A stretch of 64,000 nt of DNA from positions 155,974-219,973 of the forward strand of contig JAODTK010005569.1 in NCBI GenBank assembly GCA_026419785.1, written 5' to 3'. Origin of the DNA: Sclerodactyla briareus (taxonomy: Eukaryota > Echinodermata > Holothuroidea > Dendrochirotida > Sclerodactylidae). Under the pieces are notes generated by a model that saw nothing but the letters and a program-made list of their open reading frames with translations, ran no database searches and was not told the origin of the DNA. Below are positions 10,496 to 22,975 of this stretch, piece by piece (position 1 is the stretch's first letter; every line of letters begins with the position of its first letter). Both the position numbers and the translations under genes were made by a program.

Positions 10496-10985
10496 TTAAA
10501 GGACAACTGCAGGATGAATTATTAACCCGGAGTTCATAAAATTTCCGTTACATAGTTACAGTCTTTCAATTTGTCATGTGTATTGTGGCAGACGAAAAGC
10601 ATCCCATCATCAATAATAATAAATGTCATATACTTGCACAACACTCTTGGTTTCTATTGAACTTCACACAACATTTCAGATTTTCACACAAAAGCACTTA
10701 GGTCTATGGAGGAATTGCGGTATTGGGTTGGTAGGTATGGTTGACTGTGGGTCAACAAAAGTGAAACCTGAAATCATGGGGGGCATAACTTCCCAGGTTG
10801 TCCAAGTGTGTGTCATGCATTCTTGTGCAATTGGGGATCTTCCCTATTTCTCTGCATATTGGACCAAACTTTGGAGGTCATACCCACATAGGAACGTCGT
10901 ATCGAAATGGGGTTTGGACCTATAGACAGTTTTTTCCATTCTCCATGATAACCTCTGTTGTATCCTACCTGCAGTTATCCTTTAA
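10496..10985 (+). mobile_element. TTAA-flanked MITE, full-length copy
   Basis: The left end is TTAA then AGGACAACTGCAGGATGAAT. The right end is CCTACCTGCAGTTATCCT then TTAA. The ends are inverted repeats of about 16 bp and both abut TTAA, the target used by piggyBac-type transposases, so a piggyBac-mobilised MITE is inferred. The length is 490 bp including TTAA. A diverged copy lies at 37038-37504. There is no transposase frame; the short open frames at 10623-10995 are not conserved in the other copy. Confidence 0.75.
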
Positions 10986-10999
10986 AGTCAGATGACACT

Positions 11000-12710
11000 G
11001 ACCTTTTTTTTTTTAGGATACTATGACAGGTGCAGGGAGGTTACTTGCACCATTCCACTGCATTGATTGGACAGAATATTCTAGTTTTCTCTAAAGTGAA
11101 GGGTTGTCCCTTGGACTGTAACCACCTTAGCAAATTGGTCATCCCTAGAGCATTTTGGGACTTTGGGGATTATTGTACACCTCCCCTCTTTCAGAACAAA
11201 GAAATTGAACAATCTCGAGGGTCCTTATTATTGGAAAAAAAAATTTGTCGCTTTGTGCCACCTGTAGTTGACCGTCGTGCGATCTGCCTTAATGAACACA
11301 TATTATCTATTCCAACCAAAACCTATTTCCTCTGAGTGCGCTCGCTCTCACTCCTAATGCATGCTTCATTCCTTTGGAGTCCTGGTCTAGCTATTCATCG
11401 AAAAGTCAAAAACGGTAGCCACTCTCAATTCCTTGAGCAAGCCATACAGGAGAAAGGATCACATTTCTCTCCTCGTGAAAACAAGTCTCTCATTCCTCCT
11501 AATAAATCGTGATTGAAAAGCTGGAACGGTGGTTGATCTGTCGTGATACAGTACATGTGTAGAGCTTTTCATAAAATCTTGTGATGCGTGAACGCCGCAG
11601 AGGGAAGTGCAGAATCCCAGGACTTAAACATACCTCATAGCTCTTCGCCCGTATGTAATTTTTTGTCAGGGAGCGGATCACTGTACTGTAAAGGCTCATA
11701 AGCCCTGCCAAGTCCTTGACCAAGTATGCTTGTAAAACTAAAAATAGCTAAATTGTTCCCAGTAATCACTGATTGAGTCTATGCCTAAATCTATTATAAT
11801 GTGAACAGTCATCATGTTTAGGCAGAATTGACAGGTCTACATAAGATGGGGCTCATCTGTGACAAATGGAGGGATTCCATCTTGCCCTCCATCCAGGAGA
11901 CGCAGTTTTTTCCTTTGTGAAGGTTAACAAGCTAAAACCACATACATGTGTGTGTGTGGGGGGGGGGGGGTGAGAGTGGCATGGGGGGGCTCCATGCACT
12001 TGTCACCCAAGGAGAGCTCCTCCGTTGTAACACTTTGTTTTAATACGTTCTGATTCAACAGTCCTTCCAGTGCCCTTTCCACAAACAATTTTAAACCACC
12101 AGCATGACTCTGTCATCACGACTGTCCATCGACGCAGGTGGGATTTATTACTAGTGGGTGGACCAATGTGTACTCCTATGATGATGTTGCCAAATTGCCT
12201 TTGGAGTGTTTACTCTGGTGTGCAAATATTTGGGCTAGAGAGGTTGGAGAAACCAATGTATGCAGCTTGAATACAGTCAAGATTTGCTGGATAAGTTCCA
12301 GTAGTAATGATGGCTGTGCACACCAAACAATAGTGACAATAGTAAATAAAAACCGGAAACATCATTCGGAAAAGCTGTTGTTGCATTACAAAATGCTCCT
12401 CTGATTGAGCAAATTCAGAAAATTTTATTAAGACTGCTGAGCTATCATCAGTTCAGATGCATACAAAAAACTCGTAAGGCCCACGTTTATTGATAGGCTT
12501 ACTACCGATGAAATTGCTATGCGTGTTCGACACTATTGAAAATGATGTCATTCTCATTGTCATCCAATTGTACTGAGTCTCCTGTTTTAAATAAGTCAAT
12601 ATTTTTCCTCTGATGCCAACTCTTGGCAGTTAGTGTACCATAAATTTAGTTTATATTAATATTGTGTCTTGTTTTTCAAATTGTGGAAATTTGGTGGGAT
12701 GGTTATCATC
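11000..12710. other. No gene seen
   Basis: A T run (11003-11014), a GT/G run at 11948-11970 and short frames (11030-11335, 12070-12404) are present. Nothing has splice or family support. Confidence 0.4.
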
Positions 12711-12711
12711 G

Positions 12712-12960
12712 GAGATCGGATTAGCTCAGTTTGTAGAGCTTGAGACTTGTGATGGAAGTCTTGAGTTCAAAACCCATAACCCAGCCGTTTGGCCTTTCCA
12801 TTGTGGGGACCCTTTGGGCAAGGCGTTTTACTATCGTTGCCTTGCCCCTCCTCCTGTCCCAGGCGGTTTATATTCGGAACCTCTGAGAGGTTACTTGTAA
12901 CCAAGTGCGCTGTGATTACGCAGCCATGTGAGAGAGCTGCCTCCAATATGGAAACAACTA
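12712..12960 (+). mobile_element. tRNA-derived SINE (family B)
   Basis: Box A-like TTAGCTCAGTTTGTAGAGC begins at 12721, and box B-like GAGTTCAAAACCC lies about 40 bp later, the spacing of a tRNA gene. The body has CCCTTTGGGCAAGGCGTTTT, a phrase I associate with SINE bodies in several deuterostomes (memory, not searched). It is not a functional tRNA: no acceptor stem closes. Confidence 0.65.
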
Positions 12961-12964
12961 ATAA

Positions 12965-13650
12965 TCATACCCCACATGGTGGATAATTTTGGTTTTTTGG
13001 TCTTCTCCGGCGCCAGTGCCTGTGCCACCACCATCTCCGCCCGCCGGAAAACTTTCTGTGTTAACACAATACTCTCACGCATTGCCGGATTGACCTCGTA
13101 CTTTGCACACATGTTTATCATATAAAAAAACTCGGATGATTTCGAAGTGGCATCTTCCCACTGGCCCACGAGGGTGGCCATCTTGGATTTCTTGACAACT
13201 ATTTTTATAGCTGATTTCACGTTTCGGAACATGGGCGATCGTTTTGCGACCAACTTCCATTTTTACTTACACCTCACTTACCCCATGGGACCCCACCCGG
13301 CAGACATTTTGGATTTTTGGCAAAGCTATCTTATCACTGATTTGCATGTTTCAGATCATGGTGATCGTTTTGGGACCAACGTTCATTTGTGTCCCATGGG
13401 ACCCCCCACCCGGTGGCCATTTCCATTTTTTGGACGAACCTTTTTATCGCTGATTTGCAATGTCTATTGAAGGTTGGCGAATTGTCTTGGGGGCCAACTT
13501 GTTCATCAACCCCGGGATGTCAGTCCGGGGCCATTTTGAATTTTTTTAACAAAATCTTTTTATCACAGATTTGCACATTTGACATGGCAATCATTTTGAG
13601 ACCAACTTTCGTTTTAGCCTCCTCGGACCCAGACTCAATTATTAACAGCG
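12965..13650 (+). mobile_element. Hairpin-tipped element with internal ~110 bp subrepeats, copy 1
   Basis: The left tip ATACCCCACATGGTGGATA resembles the terminal hairpins of the copies at 35612 and 44846. A CCATCTCCGCC block follows, then TTTGCACACATGTTTATCAT. About four diverged subrepeats follow, each built on GATTTGCA, CATGG, GATCGTTTTGGGACCAAC, TGGGACCCC, GGCCATTTTG and a T-rich run. The same subrepeat phrases occur at 45030-45560. The frames at 12891-13742 are repeat shadows. The right end is unclear. Confidence 0.65.
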
Positions 13651-16600
13651 TTACAATGGATTGGTCTCTCCCACTGATGCTCAAATGTGGGTACGCGTTG
13701 GCGTTTTACCCCGAGGCGCTTCTATGTTGTATGAGACATTGATTAAGTGGCCAGACTGGCAGACTTGTGGCACACTGCAGAAATAATCATTGTGCCATGC
13801 ATGATCAAAGCTAGATAGAGTTCAGGTCTGTATATTGTCTAACAGTTACGACTACTGCTTTCTGTTCCAGCAATTATTTCATTGAACACAGGTGATTGCG
13901 CAGAATTGAAGAGAATAATGCCACTGACGATGTCAGTGTGCAATTTCTACGTGGATTCGATTTCAAAATCATAGTTTTGCAAGAAGGGTGATTGTCAATT
14001 CTGTATTTTTTGTTTAATCATTATTTTTGTTATATCGCCCATAATGAATTTGGTGCTTTGTTCTGATACAGTACAGCTTGTCGTGTGACTTCTTACTATT
14101 TGTCATTCTGGAAGTTCATGATGGTAAGAATTGTATATATCGTGAATTTAGCGCGAACTTAGATCATAAAAAACCCCAGAATTAGGAAACGTTTGCGCCA
14201 GCCAGGGCGAGATGATCAACTATTTCCTGCATGTATACATATAGCACCAATTCATCTGCCTTACCACAACAATTCTCAAATTAGTTGTCCATTCCTGAAT
14301 ATGGCACTGTCTGGCCCGAAATTTGATTTAGTGCAATTCGACATGAGAGATCCAGTGGCAGTGTGTTGTGACGACTCATACATTACATGGTTGGCTAAGC
14401 TCCTTGTTCAGGGATCTGTGTAATTTGTGATGTCTTGCTCCTGGGAGGAGGTTGGGATGTTCACAGGAAGTTCTCAGATTAATAGAGTTGAGTGCTGTGT
14501 CGGACGTTAGTAAAGCGCCTGCCCCTCTGACGGTGTGAAAGGTAAAGGAAGGGCCGCAGAGGGGAGGGGGGAGGTGGTGATGTGCGAGTTTCATTTATCA
14601 TATCCACTTCAGAAATGTGGACCCTTTGCCACGATTGAACAGCTAGCTGCAATTAGCCACTCCGTCTACTACGTTAATTCAACCTGACACTGGTGTGTGT
14701 TCCTAGAGGGGGATGTACGGCGGGAGAATGAATCTACCTCCATCTGGATATACCATCCACTAAATTGACTGTCCTCATGACATGAGGGAATGTAAATAAT
14801 GCACCTGAATTTTGTCAATTATGAACAACTGATAGAAAGACCTTGAATTTTTTCATAATTGATATGAAATGACTGGAGAATAACTGAAGGATAGAGGGCT
14901 AGGTACGAGAGGTGCTGCTCTCATTTTGCCATATTCACTACAAAACTTTCTACCAATACTGTGAGTAAATTCCTTGAAATGTATACCCTTTGCTAAGCTT
15001 CACTGGTGTATAGATCCCAGAGAGGGATGCATCCTGCTTCAACCCCCCCCCCCCCCCCCCCACCCACTTCCGCCCAATTCGGAGGTGCTATTAATACTTT
15101 AAAAATTAATTCTTGAAGCTTTTGTACACGATAGCACTCATGTTTTACTGTGCGAATCCCGGCCTGTCACTTCTTCTCCTGCATACCTGGGACAAAATGA
15201 TGTGCGCACCTCCAGCCAGACTGTGCCACTGTCTGTGGCAATGTAACCAGGATTGAGGGGTATGGTTACGGTACGGCAAGTGCATAGTCATTAGCTACAG
15301 TCATCGTTCATCCATGGTCACAGACTGCAACAGTTGCCTCGCCAATTTTTTTTTCCGCCATAATGAATACAGAATTTTTGGTTCGAAATCAAATTTACAA
15401 TTGGCGTAAATCGACTAATAAATTGCGGACGGCGAGGTATTGAGCTCTGCGGGGGTGCCTTCTGTATTATAGATCTGTTGCCCCTCCAAGGGAAGAGCAA
15501 AGCTTGCTAATCTGAGCAGCAGCAATTAGACAACCTGGGTAGAGTGAAATGCCAAGAGTGCAGTGACGTTGTGATAAGATACTGTGTTGTACAGGATTAA
15601 TAGCTACTGTACGAGCTGGTTCCAATGGATCTGAGAAGAAAAAAAAAAATGTTTGAAATATGAGAACTGCTTACTATAGATTTGACATGAACTGGGTGCT
15701 TTTATAGTAGCGGCTGTGCAGGGAGTAAAAGGTTGGGCGCGATCTGTTATAATTGACCCTGAATGTGATCCTAAACTCACGTGCAGGATTTTTTTAAGAA
15801 GTGAATAAAATAATTGGATAATCATGTAAGTGGTATTTTCGAAATTGCCGAACATTTCAATCAATTGCGGATTTAATGGCAACAATACGCTGTAATCAGG
15901 GACTGCGCGCGTGCCTTTTTGAAGATCAGCGTCTCATAAAATTCAATGGCCCCCGTTGCGGTGGTGATGCAATGCCCACTTTCAAATTCACCTTCAGAAG
16001 ATGTTGTAACACAGACATCTTGGGCAAGCCATAAAAACAACAGCTAAAGATAAAAATCCTGGAGCAAGGGGTAACCAATGTGGGGTGGAGAGGGGGTCAT
16101 GATCCCCAACTTCTGGGAAGTTCTCTAATAACACAAAATGTTCTCTGACTGCCTGGACCCTCTCCCCCCCCCCCCCCCAACTTGATTGTGCCCTTTCCCC
16201 AAAGAAGCAGGGACTAATAAACAGATTGTGTATAGGCATGCCAATACCACTAGGCACTGATGAGTTAATAAACAAGCATTTGGAGGAGGTATTTGAATCC
16301 AAAATGATAGAATGGTAACAACACAATATTCCATTGATCTACAGGTACCTGTAGTTTCCAATTTGCACAGAATTCAATTTTAGTGTCAAAGAATTCAGAC
16401 CAGGAGCTTGGCTATTACAAGTCTAGAACCCCATAATGTACCTTTAAGCCTAAAGGCCTATGCTTGTGTTTCAGATGTGCTTTATAAACACAGGCTGAAA
16501 GAGGACATATCATAAAACACACCCTAATTTTTTAGGTATTAGCATGTTGTTTTGAAATAATTTACTTTGGAGAAATTTAAGGCTTTCATTGAGCAGGACA

Positions 16601-17504
16601 ACTTATGGACAGCTTTGATGTTAGGTCTGTCAGAGAGCTCGTACAGTGGGACAGTAGCTCTCCCCCCTCAATTATTAAAACACTTGCGCCCGTTGAACGA
16701 CTGATGGCATACATTTACAAGTTCTTGACACGATCGGCGCGCCTTGCCTCAGCTGGCCACGGGAGACCTCAAAGAAGACATCATTAATCATAGGAGAGGT
16801 TTTCGCTTCCACCGACGGGCAACCGGAACTTGAATTCAGTCACGAGCAGGACAGTGCGTTATTGATGATTCCTGAGCTCGTCAGAGCATTCCATCGTGGA
16901 CAGGCAGTTCCGTCTAATGGCTTTCCCTCGTGAGAAGAAGAGCCGTTTTTTAAAGCAGCAGGAGTTGGGGCGAGGGAAACAAAATTGGACACCAATTAAA
17001 CACCAATTCCTTACTTTCCTTGTTGGCCTGTCAGCCATTTGCTTCTAAAACCTGGCAGACAGTATATAGGCCATATTCAGAAGTATACCATGGTAGAGGC
17101 AAGAATTTACGGTTTTCTAAATACCAAATTCTGTTTTGAATCTGTATTTCAGGTTGTCCATTGAAATAGTGTAGGGGAGATTGATCAGATTCCGTTTTAT
17201 AATTTTACAAAACGGGAAACTCTTGTTTCTTTACCATTGAGGGAACCATTCATGAAGAGGGAGTTCTGGAGAGGAGGGAATCTTTGGGGGAGGGGGGCGC
17301 AGAGGAGGATGTCAGCCACCAATTATTCCATTTTGATTAGGACCTCTTGGAAAAGGGGGTCATATCCCTATCTCCCCCCCCCCCCCCCATATAGCCGAGT
17401 CATTATGAGGGAGAGTATTAAAGTGGCAATTTTCTTGTTCATCTGTTGACGATTATGTAATGTAGAGAAGCATATTTTTTTCTGTAACATATCTTTATTT
17501 TTGT
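13651..17504. other. No supported gene; C runs and one unexplained open frame
   Basis: C runs lie at 15043-15061, 16164-16178 and about 17377-17388. The frame at 16605-16787 (60 codons, starts MDSFDVRS) lies in a slightly CpG-richer patch (16720-16960) but has no clear splice sites or recognisable motif. The rest is AT-rich, with no repeat partner seen. Confidence 0.4.
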
Positions 17505-17580
17505 ACTAAAACGCTTTGATCTTTTGGAAAGGCGTTATATAAATGACTTGAAAATTAAATAAATAAGCATTAAATAAATA
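17505..17580 (+). mobile_element. SINE 3' tail fragment
   Basis: AAACGCTTTGATCTTTTGG followed by GGCGTTATATAAATG and an A/T-rich simple tail matches the end of the family C SINE at 22915-22970 (AAGCGCTTTTTGAGG ... GTGGTATATAAGA). The tRNA-like head is missing. Confidence 0.5.
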
Positions 17581-17749
17581 GTGAATCACCAGACCAATAC
17601 ATGACACCTGGCCACGCCGGACTCGACTCTTTCGTGGCACTAGAGCGTGAAATGCGTATCACCTGTAGATCAGAACTCCCCTGGCCAATGTCACAATGGA
17701 CTGACCATAACGCTATTGAGCGTATGTTAATTCAGCCTGCTGGTTAGGG

Positions 17750-18716
17750 ACTGGGGTGAAAGCCCGATGTTCATGAGGGTTGTTATTCATAAGGTCCGTT
17801 TGTCATAAGGCCTTTATATTTCTAAGGCCTTTTGTTCTAAGGTCCGGTATTCATAATAGGAGCAAGGGTCGTTTTGCATAATGAGAGAAAAGGTCCGAAT
17901 TTCATAATGGAAAAAAAGGTCCGATATTTCATAATAGGGGAAAAATGGTCGTTATTCATAATAGGGAAAGGGTCCGTATTCATTAACGGAAAACGGGGTC
18001 CGTTATTCATAATAGGAAACACAAACACCGGTCGTGGATCTGCCCCAGAAATTGCAGCTGACAAAAAGGGCACTTTTAGGGTTTGCATCCTGCCGGACCT
18101 CGCATGGTAAACTCATCTGTTGGCAAGATATAATGAAAAGAAACCCATATGAATACGGACCTTTTTTCGCCGATATGAAGTAACGCTCTTTTGCTATATT
18201 GAATAACGACCCTTTCACATATGAATAACGGGCCTTTTAATGCGATTATGAATAACGGTCCCCTTTCCCTTTTTATGAATTACCTGACCTTTTTCCCATT
18301 ATTATATCGACCCATTTCACTATTATGAATAGAGGACCTTGTGCTCGTTATGAATAAACACAGAACCTATTTGATAATTATGAAAAACGGGCCTTCAGTC
18401 AATAAAAACGGACCTTATGAACAAAGACCCCTTTTTTATGTATGAATATCGGACCTTTACTATTATGAATATATGGACCTTTGTGCTTGTTATGAATACA
18501 GACCCTTGTATAATTATGAAAAACGGCCTTTCAGCAATATGAAATCCTGGCCTTATGAACAAAGACCCCTTTTTATTATGACCACTTTATCGGACCTTTT
18601 TAAGTCATTGTGAAAACAGACCCTTCTTCTCGAAAATTTGCACGTTATGAATAACGGGCCTTATGAACAAAAAGCCTTACGAATAAAAGGCCTTATGAAC
18701 CTCGGGCGGTCCCCAG
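17750..18716. mobile_element. Foldback element with tandem-repeat arms
   Basis: The left arm (17750-18025) is an array of diverged units built on GGTCCGTTATTCATAATAGG plus an A-rich spacer, period about 22-30 bp, about 10 units. The right arm (18140-18716) is an array of the reverse complement (TTATGAATAACGGACCTTTT), about 20 units. The outer tips are also inverted: ACTGGGG, GCCCGATGTTCATGAGG on the left against CCTTATGAACCTCGGGC, CCCCAGT on the right. A spacer of about 115 bp (18026-18139) separates the arms and has no transposase frame. Subrepeat-built long inverted repeats recall foldback elements of flies and the sea-urchin TU elements (established literature). No clear target duplication was found. 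Confidence 0.85.
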
Positions 18717-19317
18717 TGACTTGACCTGAGTTTATGAACTTTTAGCAGGGGGTAATGGTCACATTGCAAGTGCACCACAGTCCATAGTGCTGGTAATTGA
18801 CAGGAGGCGTGGTCACCTGCGCCAGACCGAGGTTGCTTGGAAGTTGGAAGCTGGCAAATTTGGACTAATTTGGCATAATCTGGTGCTGGAACGGCTTCAC
18901 CTTTTGTGAAGAAATATGTTTAATCCACATTGACCATCAAAGAGCCATAAAGTATGACAAATTCAGAAAGTCACATAAGTTTAAAACCAGGTAATAAAAA
19001 AGACAACACTTTTGTTGTCGGAATAACTGGACATTATGCGGGGAGAAGGGAGTTTTCGAGAAGGGCGATCTTTGGTCAGGCGATCATGGGTCAGAAGATG
19101 GTGAAAATAACAAGCACACAATTTCCACATTGTACACCACACACTGATTCCGCTGAACAATTATTGTTGTTGGGAATATAATAGAACCTGAAACTGAATG
19201 AAAAACACATGGAATCAGGTAACCATGGTTACCAGTAGCCATGGGTGCGTATCCAGGTACTCATCCAGGGCCGAGAGGGGGGCTTTGTGGGCTCGTGTCC
19301 TGATGTCCCCTGGTATG
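18717..19317. other. No gene seen
   Basis: Mixed sequence. A short near-palindrome AACCATGGTTACCAG...CCATGG lies at 19220-19242. Confidence 0.4.
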
Positions 19318-19447
19318 AATAGAGGATAGAGAAAGAAGCAGAAGGGGAAAAAATAGTAGGAAAAAGAAAGAAAGGAAGAAAGCACGGAAAGAGAAGTAAA
19401 GGGGGATAAGAGGGAGAGAAATGAGCCAGAGGGAGAGAAAAATGGGG
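19318..19447 (+). repeat. Polypurine tract of about 130 bp
   Basis: The stretch is almost entirely A and G (repeats of AGAAAG, GGAAG, AGAGGGAG) with a few pyrimidines. Such tracts can form triplex (H-DNA) structures. The 80-96 codon frames on both strands here are artefacts of composition. Confidence 0.8.
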
Positions 19448-22010
19448 GTGGACAAAAACCAAGAAAATATCAGAAAGTGGGAACAAGACATAATTACTAC
19501 ATTCTGGGGGAGGGGGTTGATGAACAGCCCACCCTTTTTGGTATATTGCAAATTCTTGTCGCTACAACCCCAACCTTTTGGTTGCCCTCCACTAAAGATA
19601 GGTATCCAATTTCCACCCCCCCTTTCTGGGCTGGGAATCCTACAACATGCACAAGTCCCATAATATAATGTTCATGTACACCAACTGGTTCGTCAGAACT
19701 CACCCCGCACCCACTCATGAACTATAGCAGATATTTCGCCCTGATCCGTTAATTGGCGGTCTTACATGTATCATTTCCAAAATTGCTGGGAATGGCAGAT
19801 GGGACAGGTGTGCCTTCCTGATTTATTGCAGCTGGAAATATTGGTGTACGCAGTAATACATTAAACTAAACCAATGTGAGTTGCATTTCACTGTAGATTA
19901 AGGAATTGATTTGACACTATAGACATAGTTGTCCTGTTCTTGTTCCATTTCGCAATAATTTTGGTTAGTCGAGAAGGCCCAGCCAGTAAATGTTTAGGGT
20001 CCAACTCACAACCCACCCCCTTCCCCCTTATTCCCCTGTGAAATTGTGGGTTGGTATAATTGCAGCCTCTAGCTTGCCTGCTGGGGTTTTGGAGGAAATT
20101 TGACATTGCGACACCCAGGAGCATGTGAAGAATAACAATAATTGTCTGTTAGTTAGCTAATTTATAATCGAGAGTGTTGAAAAAGGACTGGACATTAAAA
20201 AATTGACTCCTGCGGTACTTACATTCAGGACATAGGGCCACTTTTTGTGACTGGGTGCAAGGTGTACATTGGCCCAGGGTTGATGGTGTTCATCACAGTT
20301 AGTGGAGCCTTTGTTAGCTTCCCACCCATCCGCAGGACCAAAAGGCCAGAGGACTTCAAAAATGGTACCTATTGCCTTCCCACTGCTGGGCGCAATTAGC
20401 TCCAGAGAGTGGGGCAGAGGGAAATGGGGGAGGGGGGTAAAAGCAAGTGACATGTTGCCCCTGGCGGTAAATTGACCCTATTCTGTGTATCTGGTGACAA
20501 CAAGGGGGGGGGCAGGATATCCAGGTCTGAATCTCTTTTAGGATTCAAGCCGTGGTTACAGTTAATGAGATGGTCAGCTATTTTGGCAGAGGCATAATGT
20601 AGACTGTCATCTGACACTGCCAGACATCGTAATCGTGCAAAATGATCTTTCGAAACTCCCTATAACAAAACTACACCTCTACCCGCACAAAACTTCACAG
20701 ACTTTCCCCCATACCTATCAGCCATGATATCAAATCAAAGAGATGGGATGAATTGGTTTCGTTCTCAAAGAGCGCATGGTGACATTTTGAAAGGCCCGCC
20801 ATGATGGCGCTAATACTTGGGAGAAGCTTCTCTCTGTACTCCTAAAAGCTTTTAGTGGTGAGTTGTGACTTACCGCTGTGATAAAACTCAGAAAAGGCTT
20901 TATATTTGATGACTCTCTCTGATAAGTATCCCATCTTCCCATACTGAGAAAAAAGAATGGCCACTTTTCGTGGTGGATTCCTCGCCATATACAAGAGGCA
21001 TCTTGAGACCCCTCTTCATGATTCCGCCATAAGGTTGAGTGCATATTGGTATAGGATTCCTACACATTCTGCATTGTGTACTGTATAGTAGATGAGAGCC
21101 CCACTACACATGAGCCTTGTTAGAATTCCTGCCCTTTCCCTCTGCCATGGGCAATTAGCAACAACCTAGTTCATTGGCGTGCTTGTTTCAGGATCGAGTC
21201 AATTGTCCTGGCAGGGATCTTATTGCCTGCCCCCCGTGGACCCAGATCCATTACCGCGCATGACTGACGCGTATATGTTTTAGGAGTCCCAACTGCTCAC
21301 GTAAACCCGTGCTCCCTGCAGGTGTACGGAATTGACTACAACCTTTTTTCCATGAGGTGTGTATTCGGCTCTTAGCCCTGTACAATGCTCAAGGCCTGCG
21401 AGCATCGATCAGCTACTGCAGCTGAGAGACCTCATTAAGAAAGTTACCATTCCAATCGAGCCATTGCTATCACTGGTTGACAGATCATCATGTTTCTATG
21501 GGTTGACAATTTACTGATAGTGTTTGTCGCTGTGGCATATGGAGGAAATGTGGAGTGGGAGGGGGAGAGGGGGGGGGGGGGAGGTATTGTTGTTTCCTGA
21601 TATCGGAGAAAGCAGAGCTCTTACCCCCCTTAGGCCAAAAAAAAGACATTCCAAGTCTGTGGAGGATGGGCAAAATATTGTTATAGGTTGAGCCTAAAAG
21701 AAAATAGCATTTTTTTGAAAAAATTGGGGTTTTTTTTTTTTTTTTTCCTTTCCACAAAGCCTTTGGGCATAGAGGGAGCCTCCCAGAAAGAAAGTCTATT
21801 TCCGCTAGTAGCACAAACTAAACTCTGACAAAATGCGGCCAGACAAAGAAATGGTATGAGAATTAGATGATTTGTAAATGTAGTAAATATCCGTTGGATG
21901 CGAATGAATACGGGAGAATTTGGCTAGTGAGTCCACTGGCGATGAAGCTTTGTTCATTTAGCTGTGAATACATGGTAAACATCGGTTAAGGGTAATGGCT
22001 AGTTGTATGG
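19448..22010. other. No supported gene
   Basis: It includes a short SINE-like fragment (20360-20400) and a G run near 21570-21581. On the minus strand a 54-codon frame (about 21066-20902, contains MPLVYGEE) overlaps a donor-like GCG|GTAAGT (minus, at 20870). The frame ends before that donor, so the pair does not make a consistent exon. Confidence 0.4.
20360..20400 (+). mobile_element. Short fragment resembling SINE family A
   Basis: AAAAATGGTACCTATTGCCT then TCCCACTGCTGGGCGCA matches the SINE A body phrase (AAAATGGTACCTTTTTGCCT, TCTCGCTGGATGC) at 8922-8955. The flanks do not match, so it is a small remnant. Confidence 0.45.
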
Positions 22011-22360
22011 AATAAACCAGTTTGTGGTTGTATTGTGCGCATGCTCACCACTGGGGACAGTTTGGGGAATAGTTGAGATTCCCTCCATAGCGATATCGTT
22101 ACGACGAATTTCAGCTGCAACACACCACTTTTTGAAAAAAAGGCAACCAATTTATCCCATATTTTCGGATATTTATTGTTGATAGTAATGGGCGGAAATC
22201 TGTGAAGTGTTTGTTTGACAGGATGTGTCATTTTCAGCAGGTGAGTTTCGAAAGTTCGTCCTGCACACTGTAACATTTCTACACCAAACTGCTGTCGTTC
22301 CCTCATGACCTTTGACACAATACATTACATGTCATTATTGTACTCCGAACTGGCTTTTGT
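22011..22360 (+). mobile_element. CCAGTTCG-type MITE, copy 1
   Basis: The left end AATAAACCAGTTTGTGGTTG and right end TACTCCGAACTGGCTTTT are inverted repeats of about 14 bp. The body matches 48808-49155: GTGCGCATGCTCACCACTG, GAGATTCCC, CCATAGCGATATCGTTAC, TTTCGAAAGTTCGT, TCATGACCTTTGACACAAT. It is about 350 bp and lacks a transposase. Confidence 0.75.
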
Positions 22361-22654
22361 GACCTACTCTTTCAACATTCAACCCTAAGCCAAAGTTCAT
22401 ACTCGTTCGCCGACCTCATCGCAAAGCGGAATTCTGCCACACTTGCCACCAGTGAGGTCAACAAAAGTGCAACCGTGGACATCTGACTCGTTTCGGTTGT
22501 GAATGCTGCCTGGCTGTATGCGTGTATAACGCACTTCTGTTTTGTGTGAGAAAAGAAGAAGTTCCACTTCTTCTGCTTTGTGCTTCACTTTTTGTAAAAC
22601 TCAAAAAAGAAACATTTAGGAAACATACAAAACAAAACATACACCAGGCGGCCG

Positions 22655-22975
22655 TTACTGTAGCTCAGTCAGTAGAGCTCCAGACTGCAAAACCATTGAT
22701 TGCGAATGTGGATCCCATCGGAAGCCCAAAGATTATTTCCGTAAGTGCTGTGCCTGTTGCTTGAAATGGTCCTCACGCCACCCCCGCACTGTATTGGCAG
22801 CCCTATTGGGGACCGGCGAATGACGTACTGAAATGGTGCGGCGTCCATGAGGAACAAGCAAGAGGTGCGTGCTGTATGGTACTGGTTTGACGGTCAGGGC
22901 CTCAGGGGTATATCTGTAAGCGCTTTTTGAGGCAATCCTTTCCACCTGGAAAAGTGGTATATAAGAAGAGATATT
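22655..22975 (+). mobile_element. tRNA-derived SINE (family C)
   Basis: Box A-like GTAGCTCAGTCAGTAGAGC starts at 22660; the expected box B near 22705 is decayed (GCGAATGTGGATCCC). The 3' part AAGCGCTTTTTGAGGCAATC then GTGGTATATAAGAAGAG has the 'GCGCTAT-ATAA' style tail seen in many SINEs. The same tail recurs at 17505. Length is about 320 bp. Confidence 0.7.
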
